From NCBI RefSeq assembly GCF_036381655.1, contig NZ_DASVCJ010000047.1, forward strand, positions 39,032-103,031: a DNA stretch of 64,000 nt. Reading direction: 5' to 3'. Below are positions 44,370 to 53,641 of this stretch, one piece after another (position 1 is the stretch's first letter; each line of letters starts with the position of its first letter). Below the pieces are notes generated by a model. That model ran no database searches, was not told the origin of the DNA, and was given only the letters and a program-made list of their open reading frames with translations. The position numbers were made by a program, and so were the translations under genes. The stretch is from Ferrovibrio sp036381655. Lineage in GTDB: Bacteria; Pseudomonadota; Alphaproteobacteria; Ferrovibrionales; Ferrovibrionaceae.

Positions 44370-46469
44370 ATGAACAGCACCTATACGCTCGATTTTGCTC
44401 CCCTGGTGCCCTGGCCTTTTCTGGCGGCCTGCATGGCAATCGTGGTGCTGCTCGCGATCTATGGCCTGTGGCATCGCGCGCGCGGAACGCTTCTGCGCAC
44501 CCTTGCCGCTGCAGTCGCACTGGCCGCCTTGGCCAATCCGGTGGCCCGCAAGGAAGAGCATGCCGGACTGCCCGATGTCGCCGTCGTCGTGGTCGACGAC
44601 AGCCCGAGCCAGGGCATCGGCGATCGGCGCCAGCAGACCGCCGCCGCCGAGGCCGCCCTGCGGCAGAGGCTCGGCGCCATCGAGAACCTGGACGTGCGTG
44701 TGGTCCATGCCGGCCAGCCGAGCGCGAACACGGCGCATAGAGACGAAGGCACCCGGCTGTTTTCCGCCCTGACGCTCGCCTTGAGCGACCTGCCGCGTCA
44801 GCGGCTGGCCGGCAGCATCCTGATCACCGATGGCCAGGTACATGACATGCCGGAGGTCGTCGCGGCGCAGGATGCGGCAAGCGCACCCGTCCATGTGCTG
44901 CTGACCGGCCGCCCCGACGAGCGGGATCGCCGTCTGGTCGTGCATAACGCCCCCACCTTCGGCATGGTCAATCAGGACCTCAGCATCACGTTGCGTGTGG
45001 ACGATTCAGGCGCTGCGCCGGGCGAGACCGCCGAATTGCATTTCCACCAGCAGGATGTGGGCGATCAGACGATCACCGCCCCGATCGGCCAGGATGTCAC
45101 CGTGCCGTTCCGGCTGCCGCGCGCCGGCCATAGCCTGCTCGAATTCGACGTCGCGCCTGTGGAAGGCGAACTCACGCCGCTGAACAACCGCGTCGCCCTG
45201 TCCGTCAATGGCGTACGCGACAGGCTTCGCGTGCTGCTGGTCACCGGCGAAGCCCATGCCGGCGAGCGCGTCTGGCGCAACCTGCTGAAGGCCGATCCGA
45301 ACGTCGATCTCGTGCATTTTACCATTCTGCGGCCGCCGGACAAGCAGGACGGCACGCCGATCCGTGAACTATCGCTGATCGCCTTCCCGATCCGCGAGCT
45401 GTTCGAACTCAAACTCAACGAGTTCGACCTGATCATCTTCGATCGCTACCGGCGCCGCGGCATCCTGCCGAGCTCCTATTATGAAAACATCGTCAATTAC
45501 GTCCGCCATGGCGGCGCCCTGCTCGACGTTTCCGGGCCAGCCTATGCGACCCCGCTGAGCATCTACCGCACGCCCCTGGCCGATGTCCTGCCGGGCCGGC
45601 CGACCGGCACCGTCCGCACCGAACCGTTCCTGCCGGAGTTGAGCCCGACCGGCTTGCGGCATCCGGTCACCGCCGATCTGCCGGGCGCAACCGACAACAA
45701 CGGAAAGCCGAGCTGGAGCCACTGGTTCCGCGTCACCAATGTCGATGTCACGCGCGGCCAGACGCTGATGCAGACGTCGGACGGCACGCCGCTGCTGGTG
45801 CTCGATCGTTTCGAACAGGGACGGGTGGCGCAGATCTATTCCGACCAGATCTGGCTATGGTCGCGCGGCTTCGAAGGCGGCGGCCCGCAGGCCGAATTGC
45901 TGCGCCGCCTGGCGCATTGGCTGATGAAGGAGCCAGATCTGGAGGAGGAGGCGCTGCGCGCCGAAATCCGCGGCGGCGAGTTGCAGGTCGAGCGCCAAAG
46001 CCTGACCGAGCATCAGGAGCCGGTGACCGTCACCAAGCCGGATGGCAGCCAGGCCCCGCTCAAACTGACCGAACAGGGCAAGGGCTTGTCCAACGGCACG
46101 ATGCCGGTGGAGATGCCCGGCATCTATCGCGTCGAGGATGGCGAGCATGAGGCGATCGCCACGATGGGGTCCGTCAATCCGAAAGAATTCGCCGACCCGC
46201 GCGCCACGCCGAACATATTGAAGCCGCTCGCCGATGCGAGCCATGGCAGCGAACATTGGCTGCGCGACGGTCTGCCCGATATCCGCATGCTGGACAAGCC
46301 GACGCGCAGCGCGGCCCGCGACGCCGCCGGGCGCGACTGGATCGGCCTGTACCGGCAGAACGATTACGTCGTCACCGGCCTGACGCTGACGCCGCTGGCG
46401 GCGCCGCTCGGCGTGCTGGCCGGGTTGCTGGTTGTCATGCTGCTGATGTGGCGGCGCGAAAGCCGCTAG
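44370..46469 (+). CDS. Large membrane protein of the MoxR operon (glutamine-amidotransferase-like domain)
   Basis: The 699-residue protein has two N-terminal helices (WPFLAACMAIVVLLAIYGLW and TLLRTLAAAVALAALANPVA), a VWA-like segment VAVVVVDDSPSQG, a CARDB/Ig-like middle part, and a glutamine-amidotransferase-like fold (FDLIIFDRYRRRGILPSSYY, YVRHGGALLDVSGPAYATPL). It ends with a single C-terminal helix (LAGLLVVMLLMWRRES). No catalytic Cys-His-Glu triad was recognised, so the class I GAT fold is probably structural. It starts 9 bp after the DUF4159 gene and is the last gene of the operon, converging on the GNAT gene with 3 bp between stops. Confidence 0.85.
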   Translation: MNSTYTLDFAPLVPWPFLAACMAIVVLLAIYGLWHRARGTLLRTLAAAVALAALANPVARKEEHAGLPDVAVVVVDDSPSQGIGDRRQQTAAAEAALRQRLGAIENLDVRVVHAGQPSANTAHRDEGTRLFSALTLALSDLPRQRLAGSILITDGQVHDMPEVVAAQDAASAPVHVLLTGRPDERDRRLVVHNAPTFGMVNQDLSITLRVDDSGAAPGETAELHFHQQDVGDQTITAPIGQDVTVPFRLPRAGHSLLEFDVAPVEGELTPLNNRVALSVNGVRDRLRVLLVTGEAHAGERVWRNLLKADPNVDLVHFTILRPPDKQDGTPIRELSLIAFPIRELFELKLNEFDLIIFDRYRRRGILPSSYYENIVNYVRHGGALLDVSGPAYATPLSIYRTPLADVLPGRPTGTVRTEPFLPELSPTGLRHPVTADLPGATDNNGKPSWSHWFRVTNVDVTRGQTLMQTSDGTPLLVLDRFEQGRVAQIYSDQIWLWSRGFEGGGPQAELLRRLAHWLMKEPDLEEEALRAEIRGGELQVERQSLTEHQEPVTVTKPDGSQAPLKLTEQGKGLSNGTMPVEMPGIYRVEDGEHEAIATMGSVNPKEFADPRATPNILKPLADASHGSEHWLRDGLPDIRMLDKPTRSAARDAAGRDWIGLYRQNDYVVTGLTLTPLAAPLGVLAGLLVVMLLMWRRESR

Positions 46470-46472
46470 GCC

Positions 46473-46991
46473 TCAGGCGGCGCGGCTGCGACGCCCGGCC
46501 TTCGCCTTGCCGACCATGCCTCTGACATCGGTCAGGGCACCCGGCGCCAGTTCCATCACCTGGAACCGCTCGCGTTCCACCCAGCCCGGCATTTCCAGGC
46601 CGCGGTCGGCGGCATTGCTGAAACCGAAGGGTTCGTAATACGGCTTATCGCCCACCAGGATGCAGATCCGGTGCCCCTGCCGGGTGGCGGCATAGAGGCT
46701 GTGCCGGATCAATGCCCGGCCGATCCCCTGGCCCTGATAGTCCGGATGCACGGCGACCGGCCCCAGCATCACCGCCGCCGTCTGCTCGCCGATCGTGACC
46801 GGCCAATAGCGGATCGAACCCAGCACCCGCCCTTCCGGATCGCGGACCACGAAAGCCAGCGACTTCACATGCGCAACGCCCTCGCGCAGGCGATAAACCG
46901 TCTTTTTCGTCCGCTCCGACCCGAAGGTGATGTCGAGCAGGTTTTCGATCTGGGCGGCATCGGTGGACCGCTCGGGAACTATGGGGAACAT
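46473..46991 (-). CDS. GNAT family N-acetyltransferase
   Basis: The 172-residue protein matches COG3153-type acetyltransferases: IVPERSTDAAQIENLLDITF, TVYRLREGVAHVKSLAFVV, the acetyl-CoA loop PDYQGQGIGRALIRHSL and the C-terminal VGDKPYYEPFGFS. The start MFPIVPERS at 46989-46991 gives the family length and a GGAAG site; a Met at 47078 would add a Lys/Arg-rich arm without similarity. Substrate unknown. The 287 bp between this start and the LysR stop shows no further gene. Confidence 0.85.
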   Translation of the reverse strand: MFPIVPERSTDAAQIENLLDITFGSERTKKTVYRLREGVAHVKSLAFVVRDPEGRVLGSIRYWPVTIGEQTAAVMLGPVAVHPDYQGQGIGRALIRHSLYAATRQGHRICILVGDKPYYEPFGFSNAADRGLEMPGWVERERFQVMELAPGALTDVRGMVGKAKAGRRSRAA

Positions 46992-47278
46992 CAGCTTGCT
47001 TCCGGCAACGAGATCTGAAACCACTGGCGGACGGGCCGTCCGGGCCGTCCGTCCTTTCGGCCGGCGGTTCGCGGTCATCCTGGAAGCTGCTGGTGTCGTT
47101 TTTCAGAAATAGCGACTTGGACTCAGGCTTCAGCGCACGCGAACGGCCAACCGGCACCGCTTTCGCATTTGCGGTGCGGCTTGATGCGGTCGTCGATGTC
47201 GCCAAAGGCGTGTCATCCGGTGCGTCCTCTCGTCGCGCCCGTTCGATAGCACAGCGCTGCGGCGCCGTAAACCCGGTT

Positions 47279-48226
47279 TCAATCCCCGGTTCGCTGCTGC
47301 TTCCCGGGTGTGTTCAGCCAGACACGGTCCCAGGGCGGCTCCGGGCCGAACCGCTCGGCGAGGAAATCGATGAAGGCGCGCACCTTGGGGGTCAGATAGC
47401 GCTGCGCCGGATAGACGGCGTAGATGCCGCTCGGCGCCGGCGTGTAGGACTCGAGCAGCGGCACCAGCCGGCCTGCCGCGAGATCGGCGCCGACCATGAA
47501 GCTCGGCGAGAAGATGATGCCTGTGCCGGCCAGCGCGGCAATGCGGAGCATGTCTCCGTTATTGGCATGCAGGCGCCCGCTGACCTTGACTGCCGCGGCA
47601 GCGCCGGCTTCATTCACCAGCGGCCATATCTCGGGGGCCGGAAGATAGGAATAGACAAGACACTGGTGCTGGCGCAGGTCCTCCGGTTTCATCGGCACGC
47701 CGGCGCGGCGCAGATAGGCCGGCGCAGCGCAGATCACCATGCGATTGCGAGCCAGCCGCCGCGCGGTCAAAGTCGAATCGGCCAGCACGCCGATCCTGAT
47801 CGCGACATCGACATCCTCCTCCAGCAGGTCGATCCGCCGGTCGTTGACGGTCAGCTCCAGTTCCAGTTCGGGACAGCGCGCCAGGAAATCCGGCAGCAGC
47901 GGCGCAACATGCATCTGCCCGAAATTGACCGGCATGTTCACCCTGAGGCGGCCGCGCGGCGTCGAATAAAGCGCCTGCACGGCGGTTTCGGCGGCCTCCG
48001 CCTCGGCCAGCAGACGCTGGGCATGGCCATAGACGATCCGGCCGGTCTCGGTGAGCGCCAGTTTGCGCGTCGTGCGCTGCAGCAGCTGCGCCCCGAGCCG
48101 CGCCTCCAGGCGGGCCACCTGCTTCGACACTGCCGACTTGGACAGCTTCAGGGCGGCAGCCGCGGCGCTGAAGCTGTTGTTCTCGACCACCCGGGCAAAG
48201 ACCGCCAGATCGACCAGATGCTCCAT
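47279..48226 (-). CDS. LysR-family transcriptional regulator
   Basis: The 315-residue regulator starts MEHLVDLAVFARVVENNSF, with the LysR helix-turn-helix AAAALKLSKSAVSKQVARLE, and a substrate-binding domain with RLRVNMPVNFGQMHVAPLLP, DVAIRIGVLADSTL and AYLRRAGVP. It belongs to the CrgA-like branch. It diverges from wrbA; the 107-bp gap contains a 9-bp-arm inverted repeat (48246-48278), so wrbA is the most likely target. Inducer unknown. Confidence 0.92.
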   Translation of the reverse strand: MEHLVDLAVFARVVENNSFSAAAAALKLSKSAVSKQVARLEARLGAQLLQRTTRKLALTETGRIVYGHAQRLLAEAEAAETAVQALYSTPRGRLRVNMPVNFGQMHVAPLLPDFLARCPELELELTVNDRRIDLLEEDVDVAIRIGVLADSTLTARRLARNRMVICAAPAYLRRAGVPMKPEDLRQHQCLVYSYLPAPEIWPLVNEAGAAAAVKVSGRLHANNGDMLRIAALAGTGIIFSPSFMVGADLAAGRLVPLLESYTPAPSGIYAVYPAQRYLTPKVRAFIDFLAERFGPEPPWDRVWLNTPGKQQRTGD

Positions 48227-48245
48227 ACGCTATCGTCCACAATAG

Positions 48246-48278
48246 GAAACAATCATATTCCAAATCATAGATTGTTTC
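48246..48278. promoter_or_regulatory. Inverted repeat between LysR gene and wrbA, candidate LysR site
   Basis: GAAACAATC (48246-48254) and its exact complement GATTGTTTC (48270-48278) are separated by 15 bp in the short divergent gap. LysR regulators bind such interrupted dyads next to the divergent target promoter. The surrounding bases are AT-rich, consistent with promoters. Confidence 0.55.
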
Positions 48279-48333
48279 TGAAAATAGAGAAGCTAATTAT
48301 CGACGCGACATCACGAAACCAATGGAGCCGACA

Positions 48334-48942
48334 ATGACCAAGGTGCTGGTGCTGTATCATTCGATGTATGGCCATATCGAGAAGATGGCCGAGGCCGTTG
48401 CGGCCGGGGCGCGCGAGATGGCCGGAACCCAGGTCACCGTCAAGCGGGTGCCCGAGACCATGCCGGAAGAAGCGTTCAGGAAGGCCGGCGGCAAGTGGGA
48501 ACAGGCAGCGCCGGCCGCCAGCCCGGCGGAGCTGGCCGATTATGACGCCATCATTTTCGGCACCCCGACCCGCTTCGGCAATATGAGCGGCCAGATGCGC
48601 AACTTCCTCGACCAGACCGGCGGTCTTTGGGTCAAGGGCGCGCTGATTGGCAAGGTGGCCAGCGTCTTCGTCTCGACCGGCACCGGCGGCGGCAACGAGA
48701 CCACCATCACCAGCTTCCACAACACGTTGCTGCATCACGGCATGGTCATCGTCGGCCTGCCCTATTCGGCACCGGAACTGATGCAGCTCGGCGAGGTGAA
48801 GGGCGGCTCGCCCTACGGCGCCGGCACGATCGCCGGGCCGGATGGTAGCCGGCAACCGACCGAGATCGAATTGAAGCTGGCACGCTTCCAGGGCCGGCAC
48901 GTTGCCGGCATCGCCGCCAAGCTGGCGGCCCAGAACGCCTGA
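48334..48942 (+). CDS. wrbA: NAD(P)H:quinone oxidoreductase WrbA
   Basis: WrbA is a flavodoxin-like FMN protein that reduces quinones by two electrons. The 202-residue product has LVLYHSMYGHIEKMAEAVAA (phosphate loop), VPETMPEEAFRKAGGKWEQA, and the FMN-binding TPTRFGNMSGQMRNFLDQTG followed by GGLWVKGAL. Start ATG 48334 (MTKVLVLYHS) is preceded by GGAG; a Met 12 bp earlier is less likely. It is divergent from a LysR gene and followed by a pirin gene, a frequent oxidative or aromatic-stress association. Confidence 0.95.
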   Translation: MTKVLVLYHSMYGHIEKMAEAVAAGAREMAGTQVTVKRVPETMPEEAFRKAGGKWEQAAPAASPAELADYDAIIFGTPTRFGNMSGQMRNFLDQTGGLWVKGALIGKVASVFVSTGTGGGNETTITSFHNTLLHHGMVIVGLPYSAPELMQLGEVKGGSPYGAGTIAGPDGSRQPTEIELKLARFQGRHVAGIAAKLAAQNA

Positions 48943-48992
48943 TCCCAACCGGCCGCGGCGGCCGCGCGCCGCTGCGGCACATGGAGATGATG

Positions 48993-49712
48993 ATGATCCA
49001 CGTCATTCCTTTCGACCGGCTGGGCCGGATGCAGATCGACTGGCTGAACAGCCGGTTCCACTTCAATTTCTCCGGCGTCGCCGCGCCGATGGGCAATGCC
49101 TTCGGGCCGCTGCGCGTCTGGAACGACGACGAGATCCAGCCCAAATCTGGTTTTCCCATGCACGGCCACCGCGACATGGAGATCATCACCTATGTCCGCC
49201 GCGGTGCCATCACGCATGAGGACAGCCTCGGCAACCGCGGACGCACGCCGGCCGGCGATGTCCAGGTGATGAGCGCCGGAACCGGCATCATGCACTCGGA
49301 ATGGAATGCCGAGGACGAGCTGACGCATCTGTTCCAGATCTGGGTCGAGCCGAAGCAGATGCGGCTCAAGCCGCGCTGGGAGCAGGCGCAGTTCCCCAAG
49401 CATGACCGCGCCAATCGCCTGGTGCCGCTTGCCTCCGGCGAGGAGCCGATCCGGGCGGCCAATCCCGGCACCTTGCTGATCCATCAGGATGCCACGCTGT
49501 ACGGCGCCTTGCTGGAAAGGGGTGCGGAGACCGGCTTCAACCTCAAATCCGACCGGATCGCTTATCTGGTTGCAGCCGACGGCAAGGTGACGGTGAACGG
49601 CACCGAAATTCCCACCCGTGCCGGTGTCGCCCTGGTCGGCGAGGACCCGGTGTCGATTGCGACCAAGGACGGCGCCGAGATTCTGCTCTTCGATCTGCCG
49701 AAGCCGAACTGA
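48993..49712 (+). CDS. Pirin family protein
   Basis: The 239-residue bicupin carries the pirin metal motif GFPMHGHRDMEIITYVRRG, then THEDSLGNRG and GIMHSEWNAED. These provide the His/Glu ligands; pirins are Fe-binding and several have quercetinase activity. Several ATGs crowd the start (48981, 48987, 48990, 48993); 48993 was chosen because GGAG at 48983-48986 then has a proper spacing, though 48981 is often picked by gene finders. It follows wrbA by 50 bp. Confidence 0.93.
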   Translation: MIHVIPFDRLGRMQIDWLNSRFHFNFSGVAAPMGNAFGPLRVWNDDEIQPKSGFPMHGHRDMEIITYVRRGAITHEDSLGNRGRTPAGDVQVMSAGTGIMHSEWNAEDELTHLFQIWVEPKQMRLKPRWEQAQFPKHDRANRLVPLASGEEPIRAANPGTLLIHQDATLYGALLERGAETGFNLKSDRIAYLVAADGKVTVNGTEIPTRAGVALVGEDPVSIATKDGAEILLFDLPKPN

Positions 49713-49729
49713 CCCGCTGTCCGCCCGCC

Positions 49730-49779
49730 CGCCGGCGTCATGCCGGCGAGCGAATACGGGGCGGCTTCGGTGGCCCCGT
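49730..49779 (+). terminator. Two hairpins after the pirin gene
   Basis: CGCCGGC-GTCAT-GCCGGCG (49730-49748) and ACGGGGC, a 10-nt loop and GCCCCGT (49756-49779) are perfect 7-bp stems in the 188-bp gap before the TVP38 gene. Neither has a T-run, so they may be rho-dependent or mRNA-stabilising. Confidence 0.35.
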
Positions 49780-49900
49780 TGGAAGCCAGAGGTTCACGAT
49801 TGGGTGAAAGCGATGCTTTCCCGCCGCGCTCGCGTGCAATTTGCCGCTCTTTGCTGCCATATTGGGGCGAAGATCAAGGCTGGCAGCAGCGCTCTCCGAC

Positions 49901-50605
49901 ATGACTTTGAAACGCCTTCTTCCCCTGCTCGTGCTCGCCCTCGGCCTTGTACTGTTCCTGGCGTTCGACCTGGGACGCTTCTTCGATCTGGCCGCGCTGC
50001 GCGCGCATCAAAGTGACCTGCGGCTCTGGGTGGCGGCCCATCCCCTGCTCGCGCCGCTGGCCTATACCGGTTTTTACACGATCCTGGTTGCCTTCTCCCT
50101 GCCGATCGCCAGTTTCGTTACCCTGGCCGGCGGCATCCTGTTCGGCGCCTGGCTTGGCACCCTCTGGACCGCGATCGGCGCGACACTGGGCGCCGGTATC
50201 GTTTTCCTGGCCGCGAGGACCGCTTTGGCAGCCAGCTTGCGCGCCCGCGCCGGCCAGCGGCTGGCCAAACTGGAACGCGAAATCCGCGATAACGGCTTCC
50301 ACTACCTGCTCTTCCTGCGACTGGTTCCGCTCTTTCCTTTCTGGCTGGTCAATATCGCACCGGCGCTCGTCGGCATGCGATTGATGCCATACCTTGTCGC
50401 CACCGCGCTCGGCATCTTGCCGGGAACCTTCGTCTTCGCCTATTTCGGGCAAGGCCTGAGCAATACGCTGCAAAAGAGCGATACATTGTCTCTGTCCATG
50501 ATCGCCTCTCCGGAAATCCTGATTGCGCTGACCCTGCTGGCTCTGCTTTCCTTGCTGCCGATCTGGATCAAGCGGCGCCAGGCAGGCCGCAGCCGGCAAG
50601 AATGA
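49901..50605 (+). CDS. TVP38/TMEM64 family membrane protein
   Basis: The 234-residue protein belongs to the SNARE-associated/DedA-like VTT family. It has LVLALGLVLFLAFDLGRFFD, PIASFVTLAGGILFGAWLGT (the conserved re-entrant motif), LFLRLVPLFPFWLVNIAPAL and FVFAYFGQG. VTT proteins are thought to move lipids across membranes. ATG 49901 was preferred to an upstream TTG. The next gene, 38 bp downstream, is a flavin disulfide reductase; this pairing, sometimes a fusion, is widely seen and suggests a common but undefined function. Confidence 0.9.
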   Translation: MTLKRLLPLLVLALGLVLFLAFDLGRFFDLAALRAHQSDLRLWVAAHPLLAPLAYTGFYTILVAFSLPIASFVTLAGGILFGAWLGTLWTAIGATLGAGIVFLAARTALAASLRARAGQRLAKLEREIRDNGFHYLLFLRLVPLFPFWLVNIAPALVGMRLMPYLVATALGILPGTFVFAYFGQGLSNTLQKSDTLSLSMIASPEILIALTLLALLSLLPIWIKRRQAGRSRQE

Positions 50606-50643
50606 CGCTCGGGACGTGCAACCTGGAGAGATGACGGACCCAG

Positions 50644-52071
50644 ATGGCTGATCGGATAGGCTGCGATATTGCGGTGATCGGCGCCGGCTCCGGCGGTCTG
50701 TCCGTTGCCGCCGGTGCGGCGATGATGGGCGCGAAGACGGTTCTCATCGAACGCGGGCACATGGGCGGCGACTGCCTTAATTACGGATGCGTCCCGTCCA
50801 AAGCGATGATCAATGCCGCGCGCCACGCCGTCGCCTGGCGGCAGGCCGCGCCGCTCGGCATCCGTTACGAAGAACCGGAGGTCGATTTCGCCGCCGTCAT
50901 GCGGCATGTGAAGAACACCATCGCCGCCATAGCGCCGCATGACTCGATCGAACGCTTCACTGCGTTGGGGGTACAGGTCGTGCAGGGACATGGCCGCTTC
51001 TCATCACCGGATACGGTGACGGTCGGATCGAATGCGATCCGCGCCCGCCGCTTTGTTATCGCAACCGGCTCGCGGCCATCGATACCGCCGATCGGCGGCC
51101 TGGCCGATATCGGCTACCTGACCAATGAAACGGTGTTCAGCCTGACCGAACGGCCTGTGCATCTTCTGGTGATCGGCGGCGGCCCGGTCGGGATCGAACT
51201 GGCCCAGGCCTTCCGGCGGCTCGGCTCGAAGGTGACGCTGATCGAGCGGCAGCGCTGCCTGCCGCACGAGGATGGCGAGCTGTCCGGCATTCTCCTCAAC
51301 GCCCTGCGGGACGACGGCGTTTCGCTCTACGAGCGGACGGAGGTGATCCAGGCAGCGAATACCGTCTCCGGCATTGTTTTGACGCTGCGCCGTCAGGATG
51401 GCAGTGAAGAGCGCGTCGCCGGATCGCATGTCCTGGTGGCGGCCGGGCGCATGCCGAATATCGAGGATCTCGGCCTGGAAAGCGCGGGCATCGCCATCCG
51501 CAAGAGCGGCATTGCCGTCGATGCCGGCCTGAAGACCACCAATCGGCATGTCTATGCCATCGGCGACGCCACCGGGCTCAGCCCGTTTACGCACAGCGCC
51601 AACTACCATGCCGGCGTGGTGCTGAAGAATGCGCTTTTCCGCCTTCCGGCGCGGGCCGACCACACAGCCATTCCGCGCGTTACCTATGGCGATCCGGAGC
51701 TTGCCTCGGTCGGACTGCTGGAGGAGGAGGCCCGTGCCCGCCACGGAAAGATCACCATCCTGCGTTGGCCGTTCGCCTTGAACGACCGCGCCCACACCGA
51801 AGGCCGGATCGAGGGCATGATCAAGGTGCTCGCCAGCCGCAGCGGCCGCGTGCTGGGGGCGAGCATCGTCGGGCCCGATGCCGGCGATCTGCTGCAGCCC
51901 TGGGTGCTGGCGCTGGAGAAAAGGCTGGGGATCGGAGCTTTGCAGGCCATGGTGGTTCCCTATCCGACCCGTGGCGAGGTGTCGAAACGGGCGGCGGGCG
52001 ACTTCTACAAACCGAAACTGTTCAGCCCCCTTACGCGCAAGCTGGTGCAGTTTCTCGCCCGCTTCGGCTAG
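50644..52071 (+). CDS. FAD-dependent disulfide oxidoreductase, mercuric-reductase/lipoamide-dehydrogenase-like
   Basis: The 475-residue protein has the FAD loop VIGAGSGGLSVAAGAAMMGA, the redox-active disulfide GGDCLNYGCVPSKAM, the NAD loop VIGGGPVGIELAQAF, AIGDATG, and the dimer domain VTYGDPELASVGL. The usual HPT-x2-E general-base motif of lipoamide dehydrogenase is YPTRGE here, so it is not a canonical dihydrolipoyl dehydrogenase. There is no N-terminal heavy-metal domain or C-terminal vicinal Cys pair, so mercuric reduction is unlikely too. It forms a unit with TVP38. The substrate is unknown. Confidence 0.9.
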   Translation: MADRIGCDIAVIGAGSGGLSVAAGAAMMGAKTVLIERGHMGGDCLNYGCVPSKAMINAARHAVAWRQAAPLGIRYEEPEVDFAAVMRHVKNTIAAIAPHDSIERFTALGVQVVQGHGRFSSPDTVTVGSNAIRARRFVIATGSRPSIPPIGGLADIGYLTNETVFSLTERPVHLLVIGGGPVGIELAQAFRRLGSKVTLIERQRCLPHEDGELSGILLNALRDDGVSLYERTEVIQAANTVSGIVLTLRRQDGSEERVAGSHVLVAAGRMPNIEDLGLESAGIAIRKSGIAVDAGLKTTNRHVYAIGDATGLSPFTHSANYHAGVVLKNALFRLPARADHTAIPRVTYGDPELASVGLLEEEARARHGKITILRWPFALNDRAHTEGRIEGMIKVLASRSGRVLGASIVGPDAGDLLQPWVLALEKRLGIGALQAMVVPYPTRGEVSKRAAGDFYKPKLFSPLTRKLVQFLARFG

Positions 52072-52089
52072 CCGCCGTATAATATTTCA

Positions 52090-53520
52090 ATGCACGCACA
52101 GAAGCCCGAGACGCTAAAGCGGTCAGCCGGCCGCGCAAGACACAGCATAACCGGCCTGTCGGGCCGGCTGCTGGTCCTGACGGTCGCCTTCGTCATGCTG
52201 GCGGAAGTGCTGATCTATCTGCCTTCGATGGCGCGTTTCCGGATCACCTATTTCGAATCGAAGATCGAGCTGGCCGATCAGGCGGCCCTGGCCCTGCTGG
52301 CGGCGCCGGACGGCATGGTCAGCGAGGAACTGGAAAACGAGCTGCTGCGCAATGTCGGCGCCAAGCTTGTCGCCATGCGGCGCAAGGCATCCAACGCACT
52401 GATCCTGAGCGACCGGCAGGAACTGCCGATGCTCGGCGCGCCCATGGATCTGTCGAATTGGATGTGGTGGGAAGCCATCATGGATGCCGTCAAGGCGCTG
52501 ACCGGCCATGCAGACCAATATCTCCGCGTCATCGGACCGTCGCCGCGCGAGCCGCAAACGCGGATCGAGATCGTCCTGCCGACTGCACCGCTGACCAAGG
52601 CCCTGCAGGAGTTTTCCTGGCGGATTTTCTCCATGTCCCTGATCATCTCGATCGTCACCGCCTCGCTGGTCTACCTGACGCTGCAATTATGGCTGGTGCG
52701 GCCGATGCTGCGCCTGATCGACAGCATCGTCGGCTTCCGGTCGGCGCCGGAGGATGCGCGTCAGACCTTGCAGCCATCGCAACGAACCGACGAGCTTGGA
52801 TTGGCCGAGCGGGAGTTGCAAAGCATGCAGCAGGAGCTGCGGCAGGCCTTGATCCAGCGCGCCCATCTGGCCCAGCTCGGCATCGCGGTCAGCAAGATCA
52901 GTCACGATCTGCGCAACATGCTGGCTTCGGCGCAACTCGTCTCCGATCGCCTGGCGGCATCCCAGGATCCGACGGTCAGCCAGGTGGCGCCGCGACTGGT
53001 GAATTCGATCGACCGGGCGATCAATCTTTGCGCTCAGACGCTGCGCTACGGCAAGGCCGAGGAGCGCGCGCCGGAGCCGGCGCGTTTCGCCCTGCGCCCC
53101 TTCATGGAAGAGGTGGCCGCCAGCCTAGGCATGGCCGACATGGCCGCGATCCGCTGGATCAACGCCGTCCCCGATACGCTGCAGGTCTGTGCCGATAGCG
53201 AGCATCTTTATCGGATTCTCAACAACCTGATCCGGAATGCCTGCCAGGCGATGCTGCCAAAGGGCGGCGAGGTCCGGGTCAGCGCGACCAATACCGGCGC
53301 TCGGGTCGTAATCGAGGTGGCCGATACCGGCGCCGGCTTGAGCGAGGCCGTGCAGACGCATTTGTTTCAGCCGTTCCGTGGCGGCCGCGATGGCGGCACC
53401 GGCCTTGGGCTGGCGGTCGCCCGCGAACTGGCCCGCGCCCATGGTGGCGATCTGGAACTGGCCCGCACCGGACCGCTGGGCACGACATTCCGGATCATCC
53501 TGCCCTACCCGGCCAACTGA
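52090..53520 (+). CDS. Orphan sensor histidine kinase
   Basis: The 476-residue kinase has an N-terminal helix (LLVLTVAFVMLAEVLIYLPS), a periplasmic domain of about 150 residues, a second helix (MSLIISIVTASLVYLTLQLW), HAMP, and the H-box VSKISHDLRNMLASAQL with acceptor H272. The N-box NLIRNACQAM and G-box VADTGAGLS plus GTGLGLAVARELARAHGG complete the ATPase domain. The HDLRN form of the H-box resembles kinases that lack a Pro in the usual HELRTPL. No response regulator is adjacent; its partner must be elsewhere. It follows the oxidoreductase by 18 bp and may be co-transcribed with TVP38. Confidence 0.9.
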   Translation: MHAQKPETLKRSAGRARHSITGLSGRLLVLTVAFVMLAEVLIYLPSMARFRITYFESKIELADQAALALLAAPDGMVSEELENELLRNVGAKLVAMRRKASNALILSDRQELPMLGAPMDLSNWMWWEAIMDAVKALTGHADQYLRVIGPSPREPQTRIEIVLPTAPLTKALQEFSWRIFSMSLIISIVTASLVYLTLQLWLVRPMLRLIDSIVGFRSAPEDARQTLQPSQRTDELGLAERELQSMQQELRQALIQRAHLAQLGIAVSKISHDLRNMLASAQLVSDRLAASQDPTVSQVAPRLVNSIDRAINLCAQTLRYGKAEERAPEPARFALRPFMEEVAASLGMADMAAIRWINAVPDTLQVCADSEHLYRILNNLIRNACQAMLPKGGEVRVSATNTGARVVIEVADTGAGLSEAVQTHLFQPFRGGRDGGTGLGLAVARELARAHGGDLELARTGPLGTTFRIILPYPAN

Positions 53521-53641
53521 CGGCTATGGCTAACGCCGGTTAACCATATCGCTTAACTGTATATCCCTCCGCCGCTGCGCTATAACGCTTCGAGCCAGAA
53601 TGGCTGAAATATCCGGATTACGGATCGCGCGGGAGAAGGCC

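Noticed and set aside
47255..47300. T-loop-like string (GGTTTCAATCC) hinting at a tRNA
   Set aside because: Flanking bases do not form a T-stem or acceptor stem, and no anticodon arm is found at the required distance.
53540..53556. TTAA-n9-TTAA resembling a CtrA box between the kinase and the lipoprotein gene
   Set aside because: The spacer is 9 instead of 7 bases, which CtrA does not accept.
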